This document shows positions 40,860-46,214 of a DNA stretch of 46,214 nucleotides, piece after piece; position 1 is the stretch's first letter; each line of letters opens with the position of its first letter. The DNA comes from Caulobacter ginsengisoli (lineage in GTDB: Bacteria; Pseudomonadota; Alphaproteobacteria; Caulobacterales; Caulobacteraceae), in contig NZ_JAUSVS010000017.1 of assembly GCF_030814835.1 (NCBI RefSeq), forward strand, positions 1 to 46,214, given 5' to 3'. The translations under genes and the position numbers were made by a program. The notes below the pieces were generated by a model, which did not search any database, was not told the DNA's origin, and saw nothing but the letters and a program-made list of their open reading frames with translations.

Positions 40860-42368
40860 ATGCGCGGTCTGGCGAAGGTGGTGGTGGCGGGCGTTCTGGC
40901 GCTCGGCCTGGCGGGCGGGCCTCTGGCTCATGCTCAGGACAAGAAGGGCGACGACAAGGGCGCGGCCAAGAGCGACTACGACCTGACGCCCTTCCCGGCC
41001 GACGCCTCGATCAAGCAGGTGACCCACGTCGCCGGCAAGACGCTGAACTACACCGCCACGGTCGGCTCGCTGCCGGTGCGCGACGACAAGGGCAAGAAGA
41101 TCGGCGAGGTGGTGTTCACCGCCTACACCCTGGACGGGCCGCGCGATCCCTATCGGCCGGTGACCTTCGCCTTCAACGGCGGGCCGGGCGCGGCCAGCGT
41201 CTATCTGAACCTGGGCGCCATCGGGCCCAAGCGCGTGCAGTTCGGCGCCGAGGGCGACAGCGCCAGCGCGCCGGTTCGCCTGGACGACAATCCCGGCACC
41301 TGGATGGACTTCTCCGACCTGGTGTTCATCGACCCCATCGGCACCGGCTTCTCCAGAGCCCTGGTCGGCGACGATGAGGCCAAGAAGGCCTTCTATTCGG
41401 TCAAGCCGGACATCGCCTATCTCTCGCGCATCGTCTTCGACTGGCTGGTCAAGAACGGCCGCATGGCCTCGCCCAAATATGTGGTCGGCGAGAGCTATGG
41501 CGGTTTCCGCGCCCCGCGCATCGCCCACTATCTGCAGACCGAGCTGGGGGTGGGGGTCAACGGGGTGGTGATGGTCTCGCCCTTCCTGGACGCCAAGGCC
41601 GAGGCCGACGGCGACTTCTCGCCCATGCCCTGGGTCATCACCCTGCCTTCGATGGCCGCCGCCAACCTGGAGAAGCAGGGCCGGCTGACCCCCGAGGCCA
41701 TGGCCCCGATCGAGGCCTATGCCCGCGGCCAGTACGCCCTGGACCTGCTCAAGGGCCGCACCGATCCGGCCGCGCTGGAAGCCATGGTCCAGAAGGTGGC
41801 CGGCTATACCGGGCTGGACGTCGCCCTGGTCCGCAAGCTGGGCGGCCGGGTCGACATCGGCACCTTCCTGCGGGAGAGCCATCGCAATCAGGAAAAGATC
41901 GGCAGCGTCTACGACAGCAATGTCACCGGCTATGACCCCTTCCCCTGGTCGGCCGACCGGCAGTCGGGCGATCCGATCCTCAATTCCATCATCGCCCCGA
42001 CCACCAGCGCCATGGTCGACTTCGTCACCCGCACGGTCGGCTGGAAGGTCGACGGCCGCTACAACGCCCTGTCGAACCGGGTGAACGAACTGTGGGAAGA
42101 CGGCTGGTACCGCGACGCCGAGTCGGTCACCGACTTCCGCAAGGCGGTCGCCAACGATCCGAAGATGAAGGTGCTGATCGTCCACGGCTATGACGACCTT
42201 TCCTGCCCCTTCTTCACCAGCCGGCTGATCGTCGACCAGATGCCGCCGATGGGGGCGCCGGGCCGGGTGCAGCTCAAGGTCTATCCCGGCGGCCACATGT
42301 TCTACAGCCGCCCCGACAGCATGGCGGCGCTGCGGCGGGACGTGATGGCGCTCTACGGGGTGGGGTGA
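40860..42368 (+). CDS. Exported S10-like serine carboxypeptidase
   Basis: A 502-residue alpha/beta-hydrolase peptidase of the S10 family, periplasmic by its signal peptide (MRGLAKVVVAGVLALGLAGGPLAHAQ). The oxyanion motif FNGGPGAASVYL (105-116), nucleophile S212 in VGESYGGFRAP, D446 in HGYDDLSCPF and H479 in YPGGHMFYS make a full triad. It would trim C-terminal residues from peptides. The ribosome site GAGGGGA precedes ATG 40860. It ends ten bases before a paired-hairpin element. Confidence 0.93.
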   Translation: MRGLAKVVVAGVLALGLAGGPLAHAQDKKGDDKGAAKSDYDLTPFPADASIKQVTHVAGKTLNYTATVGSLPVRDDKGKKIGEVVFTAYTLDGPRDPYRPVTFAFNGGPGAASVYLNLGAIGPKRVQFGAEGDSASAPVRLDDNPGTWMDFSDLVFIDPIGTGFSRALVGDDEAKKAFYSVKPDIAYLSRIVFDWLVKNGRMASPKYVVGESYGGFRAPRIAHYLQTELGVGVNGVVMVSPFLDAKAEADGDFSPMPWVITLPSMAAANLEKQGRLTPEAMAPIEAYARGQYALDLLKGRTDPAALEAMVQKVAGYTGLDVALVRKLGGRVDIGTFLRESHRNQEKIGSVYDSNVTGYDPFPWSADRQSGDPILNSIIAPTTSAMVDFVTRTVGWKVDGRYNALSNRVNELWEDGWYRDAESVTDFRKAVANDPKMKVLIVHGYDDLSCPFFTSRLIVDQMPPMGAPGRVQLKVYPGGHMFYSRPDSMAALRRDVMALYGVG

Positions 42369-42377
42369 TTTCTAGAA

Positions 42378-42530
42378 CCCTTCCTCCTCGATGGAGGAAG
42401 GGCAGGGTTGGTGGTGAGGGCTCGGGATATGGGCGACTGGCTCGGGGTGGCGTGGTCGCCTCCCCGCGCTCTTCCGGAAACGCTGTGCCACCACCACCAT
42501 CCCCGCCCTTCCTCCATCGAGGAGGAAGGG
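42378..42530. repeat. Paired-hairpin element, copy 2 (inverted to copy 1)
   Basis: Ends at 42378-42402 and 42506-42530 match the 25-bp hairpins of 29838-29991. The centre, read as reverse complement, lines up with copy 1 through most of its length (GGGGATGGTGGTGGTGGC, GCGTTTCCGGAAG, GCGCGGGGAGGCG, CCACGCCACCCC, CACCACCAACCCTG). It lies between the convergent S10-like peptidase and YcaQ-like genes. Confidence 0.92.
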
Positions 42531-42532
42531 GG

Positions 42533-43732
42533 CTACAGCGCCTGTCTTAGCCGCTGCGCCAAATCCCCCTTTGGCATCACCACCACCTCACCCAGCCCCA
42601 GCCAGCCCGCCATCCGCTTCAGCTCCACCGCCAGCGCCCCCGGCGTCTCGCCGTCGGCCTCCGGCTCCGCGTGAGACGCCTGGACCCGCAACACGCCAGC
42701 CTGGCGGTCGGCCTTCAGGTCGACCCGGGCGGTGATGGTCTCGCCCTGCAGGAAGGGCAGGACGTAGTAGCCGTGGCTGCGCTTGTGGGCTGGGGTGTAG
42801 ATTTCCAGCCGAACCTTGATGTCGAACAGGCGCTCGGCCCGGTCGCGGAACCAGATCAGGTTGTCGAACGGCGAGAGCAGGGCGTGGGCGCCGATGCGGC
42901 GGGGAATCTTGGTCTCCGGGACCAGGTAGGCTGCCCGGCCCCAGCCCTGCACCTTGACCGGGGTCAGCTCGCCGGCCTCCGCCAGCTCGGCGACGGCCTG
43001 GCGGGCCTCGGCCAGCGGGAGGCGGAAATAGTCGCGCAGGTCCGCCTCGGTCGCCACGCCCATCGCCCGGGCCGAGCGGCGGACCAGTTCGCGGATGGCG
43101 TCCGGCTCGTCCGGGGTCGGCTGGTTCAGGACGGCCTTGGGCAGGGCGCGCTCGGTGATGTCGTAGACCCGCTCGAAATTGCGCCGGGTCAGGGTGGTGA
43201 TCTCGCCGGCCCAGAACAGCCATTCCAGCGCCCGCTTGCCGTCGCTCCAGGACCACCAGCCGGGCGCGCCGCGCGGGCCGGTGGCGAAGTCGCCGCCGGT
43301 GACCGGGCCGCGCTTTTCGATCTCGGCGCGGACGCCTTCGATATAGGCGGCCTTTTCGCGGCCGAACCGGGAGAGGCCCGTCCACATGTCGCCCGCGGCG
43401 GCCCGGGCCATGCGCCAGCGCAGCAGCGGCTGCAGGTCGAGCGGCAGCATCGAGGCCTCATGGCCCCAGTATTCGAACATCGACCGCTTCCTGCCCCAGG
43501 CCTCGGCCTCCAGGTCGGCGCGGTCATAGGCGCCCAGCCGCGAGAAGGCCGGCAGGTAGTGGGTGCGGGCCAGGACGTTGACCGAGTCGATCTGGATCAC
43601 CTCCAGCCGATCCGCCAGCTTGCGGATATGCCGCCGGCCCGGCGCCTCATGGCGGCGTGACTCGCCAAAGCCCTGGGCGGCCAGGGCGATGCGGCGGGCC
43701 TGGTTCGCGGTGAGGTCGTAGCCCTTGCTCAT
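42533..43732 (-). CDS. YcaQ-like crosslink-repair DNA glycosylase (winged helix)
   Basis: A 399-residue protein of the HTH_42/YcaQ family. E. coli YcaQ unhooks DNA interstrand crosslinks; its catalytic QxD motif is matched here by Q47-x-D49 (EVIQIDSVN). Other landmarks are FEYWGHEASMLPLDLQPLLRWR and DNLIWFRDRAERLFDI. ATG 43732. The gene stop is two bases from the paired-hairpin element. Repair of natural-product crosslinks is the likely role; AlkX/AlkZ-like substrates differ, so the exact lesion is not fixed. Confidence 0.87.
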   Translation of the reverse strand: MSKGYDLTANQARRIALAAQGFGESRRHEAPGRRHIRKLADRLEVIQIDSVNVLARTHYLPAFSRLGAYDRADLEAEAWGRKRSMFEYWGHEASMLPLDLQPLLRWRMARAAAGDMWTGLSRFGREKAAYIEGVRAEIEKRGPVTGGDFATGPRGAPGWWSWSDGKRALEWLFWAGEITTLTRRNFERVYDITERALPKAVLNQPTPDEPDAIRELVRRSARAMGVATEADLRDYFRLPLAEARQAVAELAEAGELTPVKVQGWGRAAYLVPETKIPRRIGAHALLSPFDNLIWFRDRAERLFDIKVRLEIYTPAHKRSHGYYVLPFLQGETITARVDLKADRQAGVLRVQASHAEPEADGETPGALAVELKRMAGWLGLGEVVVMPKGDLAQRLRQAL

Positions 43733-43751
43733 GTATTTAGGCGCTCGTCGA

Positions 43752-44189
43752 TCAAAGCCGTATCAGGTCGGTCAGGGCGTTGCGGCCAACACCGCCGGGA
43801 GCCAAGCGGATAGAGATTTGGTTGCCAGTTCGCATCGGCGAGCAACGATAGTGCCCCGGAGGTAGATCGATGAAGGTCCCGCCCCAGGCGTCGTCCGGTT
43901 CGAGCCCTCCGCCAGAGACCAGTTCGCCGGGCCCGACGAAGAGCCTGCCTGAGGGCGCATTCAGTTCGAAGGCTTCTAACCCGACGGATTCTTCAACGGT
44001 GATGTCGACGGCATAGGTTCCGTCGCACCCCAGGTTCAGGAAGAGGACATTCCCGTTGTTGACCTCCTCCAATTCCCGGGCGGGGATCGACCACCAGTCG
44101 CCTACATCGTCTTTGCGATGCGCCAGTGCAGGCACGTCGTAGATGCAGATCGTCGCCGTGTCGGTCGTGACAGTCAGGTTCCGGATCAT
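43752..44189 (-). CDS. Hypothetical protein, lower GC
   Basis: A 145-residue protein, MIRNLTVTTDTATICIYDVPALAHRKDDVGDWW..., largely beta by pattern, with a long middle loop (SPSGRL... region) and no signal or membrane helix. No family is recognised with confidence. The base composition is clearly poorer in GC than around it, which suggests transfer. Its start overlaps the aldo/keto reductase stop (ATGA), so it is coupled to that gene; the YcaQ gene starts 20 bases downstream of its stop. Confidence 0.75.
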   Translation of the reverse strand: MIRNLTVTTDTATICIYDVPALAHRKDDVGDWWSIPARELEEVNNGNVLFLNLGCDGTYAVDITVEESVGLEAFELNAPSGRLFVGPGELVSGGGLEPDDAWGGTFIDLPPGHYRCSPMRTGNQISIRLAPGGVGRNALTDLIRL

Positions 44190-45166
44190 TGATGGTCCAG
44201 CACCGGCTTGGGCCGATAGGGCGCCTCCAAGGTCTTCACCTCGGCCTCGGTCAGCTCCAGGGCGATGGCGGCCAGAGCCTCGTCCAGATGGTGCAGCTTG
44301 CTGGCCCCGACGATGGGGGCGGTGATGGCCGGATTGCGCAGAACCCAGGCCAGGGCGACCTGGGTGTTGGAGACCCCGCGCGCGGCGGCGACCTGACTGA
44401 CCGCCTCGACCACGGCGTGATCGGCCTCGCGGTAATAGAGGTGGGGGCTGAACTCGTCGGTGCGCGAGCGCTCGGTCTCGCCCTCGCCCGGCCTGGCCCG
44501 GCCGCCGGCCAGGAAGCCGCGGGCCAGGGGCGACCAGGGGATGACGCCTACGCCCTCCGACAGGCAGAAGGGCAGCATCTCGCGCTCCTCCTCGCGGTAG
44601 ACCAGATTGTACTGCGGCTGCATGGAGGCGAATTTGGTCCAGCCGTTCAGCTCGGCCACGCTCTGCATCCTGGCGAACTGCCAGGCGTACATCGACGAGG
44701 CGCCCAGGTAGCGGGCCTTGCCGGCCTTCACCACGTCATGCAGCGCCTCCATGGTCTCCTCGATAGGGGTGGCCGGGTCGAAGCGGTGAATCTGGTAGAG
44801 GTCGACATGGTCGGTCCCCAGATTCTTCAGCGACCGGTCGATGGCGTCGAAGATGTGCTTGCGCGACAGGCCGCCGGCGTTGGCCGCTTTCGAGTGGGGG
44901 AAGAACACCTTGGTGGCGATGACCACGTCTTCGCGTTTGGCGAACTGGGCCAGGGCCTTGCCGGTGACCACCTCGCTCTGGCCCAGGCTGTACATGTCGG
45001 CGGTGTCGAAGAAGTTGATCCCGCCCTCGATCGCCTTCCTGAAGAAGGGCAGCGAGGCTTCCTCGTCCAGCACCCAGGGCCGCCAGGTGGGCGTGCCGTA
45101 GGTCATGCAGCCCAGGACCAGTTTGGAGACCTTCAGGCCGGTCCTGCCGAGCCGCACATAGTCCAT
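44186..45166 (-). CDS. Aldo/keto reductase
   Basis: A 326-residue NADPH-dependent (beta/alpha)8-barrel reductase. The tetrad is D54, Y59 (FFDTADMYSLGQSE), K86 (VVIATKVFF) and H127 (LYQIHRFDP); the NTQVALAWVLRNPAITAPIVGASK segment is the usual cofactor region. It resembles the YhdN/AKR11-like branch that reduces small aldehydes. The ATG at 45166 follows GGGGAGG. The hypothetical gene at 43752 overlaps its end. Divergent from the sulfotransferase gene with 71 bases between. Confidence 0.93.
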   Translation of the reverse strand: MDYVRLGRTGLKVSKLVLGCMTYGTPTWRPWVLDEEASLPFFRKAIEGGINFFDTADMYSLGQSEVVTGKALAQFAKREDVVIATKVFFPHSKAANAGGLSRKHIFDAIDRSLKNLGTDHVDLYQIHRFDPATPIEETMEALHDVVKAGKARYLGASSMYAWQFARMQSVAELNGWTKFASMQPQYNLVYREEEREMLPFCLSEGVGVIPWSPLARGFLAGGRARPGEGETERSRTDEFSPHLYYREADHAVVEAVSQVAAARGVSNTQVALAWVLRNPAITAPIVGASKLHHLDEALAAIALELTEAEVKTLEAPYRPKPVLDHQ

Positions 45167-45237
45167 GATGACCTCCCCGCCGCGTGACAGCCGGCGTTCG
45201 CCCAAGCATATAGGGGCCCGGACTGAATAGAGAACGT

Positions 45238-46098
45238 ATGATGGCGCAGCCGCCGATTTTGTCAGCAGAACAGGCCGACGCCGCTTTCCGCGCCCATTGC
45301 CTGGAGCGTGATTCGACCAATCTGGGCCTGCTGCGCTACCGCGACTATCAGGGCTTCCTGGTCACCGGCCAGCACAGCGGCACCCACTGGATCAAGTGGA
45401 TGCTCAGCCATGCGCTCGCCCACAAGTACGACGTTCCCCCGCCGCGCTACTACAACAACGCCTCGTCCAACGACCTGATCGGCCATCCCAAGCATCCCCG
45501 GCAGTATCCGAACCTGCCGCGCATCGCCTCGACCCACACCATCCCGCCCTGTGCCTTCCAGTGGGGCTGGGTGCGGGGGATGCTGCCCCTGCCGCCCTAT
45601 GTGGTGGTGGTGCGGAACATCCCGGACGTCCTGATCTCCAACTACGAGAAGTGGCGCGGGGCCCGCTACGACGTGGACTTCTCCACCTATGTGGCCGGCG
45701 ATCCGACCTCCAAGGCCTATGTCTGCGACGTCTGGTGGTACGTGCACTTCCTCAACCGCTGGGGCGAGGTCGCCCGCCGCTGGCCGAATGAGACCCTGGT
45801 GCTGAAATACGAGGATTTCCGCGACGATCCGCTGACGAACCTGACCCGCATCGACCGGCAGTTCGGCCTGAACCTCGGCGAAGCCTCCCTGGCCGCCGGG
45901 ATCGCCGCTGGGTCGAAGGACATTATGGCGGCGCACCAGGATCCGTCGGTCGAGGAGCGCGCTGTCCGCCCCGAGGGGCAGGGCGAGGCGGCCTTCTCGG
46001 AGGCTGACAAGGCGCTGCTGCAAGGCATCCTGGATCGCAATCTGAAGCACGACTTCGGGTATGGGTATTTCGACAAGCCCCGGGGATTCCAAGGCTAG
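45238..46098 (+). CDS. Sulfotransferase domain protein with altered P-loop
   Basis: A 286-residue protein with the PAPS-dependent sulfotransferase fold. The 5'-phosphosulfate loop reads QHSGTHWIKW (45-54) instead of PKSGTTW, so the catalytic lysine is replaced by H46. The 3'-phosphate motif VVVVRNIPDVLISNYEKWR (R126, S134) and the His after strand 2 (STHTIP, H100) are present. It may use a different donor geometry or be inactive. The acceptor is unknown; no signal peptide. ATG 45238, with ATG 45241 as alternative. Confidence 0.82.
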   Translation: MMAQPPILSAEQADAAFRAHCLERDSTNLGLLRYRDYQGFLVTGQHSGTHWIKWMLSHALAHKYDVPPPRYYNNASSNDLIGHPKHPRQYPNLPRIASTHTIPPCAFQWGWVRGMLPLPPYVVVVRNIPDVLISNYEKWRGARYDVDFSTYVAGDPTSKAYVCDVWWYVHFLNRWGEVARRWPNETLVLKYEDFRDDPLTNLTRIDRQFGLNLGEASLAAGIAAGSKDIMAAHQDPSVEERAVRPEGQGEAAFSEADKALLQGILDRNLKHDFGYGYFDKPRGFQG

Positions 46099-46109
46099 GC
46101 CCCTTCAAA

Positions 46110-46124
46110 TCCTCCCCCGGAGGA
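46110..46124. terminator. Short hairpin after the sulfotransferase gene
   Basis: TCCTCC-CCC-GGAGGA starts 11 bases after the stop. It is only six pairs and has no U-tract, so a terminator role is weakly supported. Bases 46125-46182 show no further structure apart from a GGGAG ribosome-like site. Confidence 0.3.
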
Positions 46125-46182
46125 GACCTTTGCATAAGGGCTCGAAGCTTGATTCTCTGGTGATGTAGCCAGGGAGCTGGGG

Positions 46183-46214
46183 ATGCACCGTTCGAGCGGT
46201 CAGGGTGATCTGGG
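46183..46214 (+). CDS. Start of an unidentified gene, cut by the window edge
   Basis: An ATG at 46183, preceded by GGGAG six bases upstream, opens a frame (MHRSSGQGDL...) that runs off the right end. Only ten codons are visible, too few to name. The wording is compatible with several insertion-sequence transposase starts, but this is not evidence of one. Confidence 0.35.
   Translation, partial: MHRSSGQGDL

Overview
The window looks like a chromosome segment of a Caulobacterales alphaproteobacterium (Caulobacter/Phenylobacterium type). The evidence is the very high GC, the run of genes pmbA-cysQ-DUF4170 with waaA, lpxK and a DUF374 acyltransferase nearby, UbiA/UbiD, a TadE/G-like pilus protein, a sigma-73-like promoter (TTGACT / GCTAGAAC), a GTTC-N7-GTTC LexA box, and the paired-hairpin intergenic repeats common in this group. 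No rRNA, tRNA, CRISPR array, complete insertion sequence or phage was seen. No gene-free stretch exceeds about 250 bases.

Layout: (1) 160-4055, plus strand: purD, an ACAD10/11-type phosphotransferase and a secreted amidohydrolase. (2) 4214-14875: a lipid A/LPS block on the minus strand (pmbA, cysQ, DUF4170, then msbA, DUF374 acyltransferase, CDF metal exporter, waaA, lpxK). It is split by a plus-strand pair (tyrosine-phosphatase-fold protein and PhyH dioxygenase) and a low-GC lipoprotein gene. (3) 14925-21007: MAPEG, UbiD, small genes, GFA, MmcQ/YjbR, YdeI and a Tat-exported gamma-glutamyltransferase. (4) 21091-25111: a Crp-type palindrome, a TPR/Rossmann/degenerate-cyclase protein, a Crp/Fnr regulator, a VOC gene with its own LexA-type promoter, and an MFS transporter. 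(5) 25248-29826: a methyltransferase, a lipoprotein, two tandem paralogous exported proteins of unknown function, a 2OG oxygenase overlapping a fatty-acid desaturase, and an LprI-like protein. (6) 30003-36728: an acyl-CoA dehydrogenase, then a TadG-like protein and a response regulator divergent from a 1143-residue hybrid kinase carrying receiver, HPt and EAL domains. (7) 36914-46214: UbiA, SDR, an ABC exporter, an S10-like peptidase, a YcaQ-like glycosylase, a hypothetical protein, an aldo/keto reductase, a sulfotransferase and the start of an unidentified gene.

How the parts work together: the LPS block covers Kdo transfer (WaaA), lipid A 4'-phosphorylation (LpxK), probable acylation (DUF374) and flipping (MsbA); the phosphatase-fold protein is a candidate lipid A modifier. 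UbiA and UbiD are two ubiquinone steps. The kinase-EAL gene and its divergent receiver/TadG pair suggest coupling of a phosphorelay to cyclic-di-GMP and surface structures. Gene 3' ends are repeatedly filled by four families of intergenic elements whose terminal arms are each hairpins; none lies between divergent genes.

Strongest leads for something undescribed are the pseudo-cyclase/Crp unit with a Crp-like operator (21091-23504), the LexA-controlled VOC gene (23583-23978), the one-piece phosphorelay-EAL protein, and the phosphatase/PhyH pair inside the LPS block.
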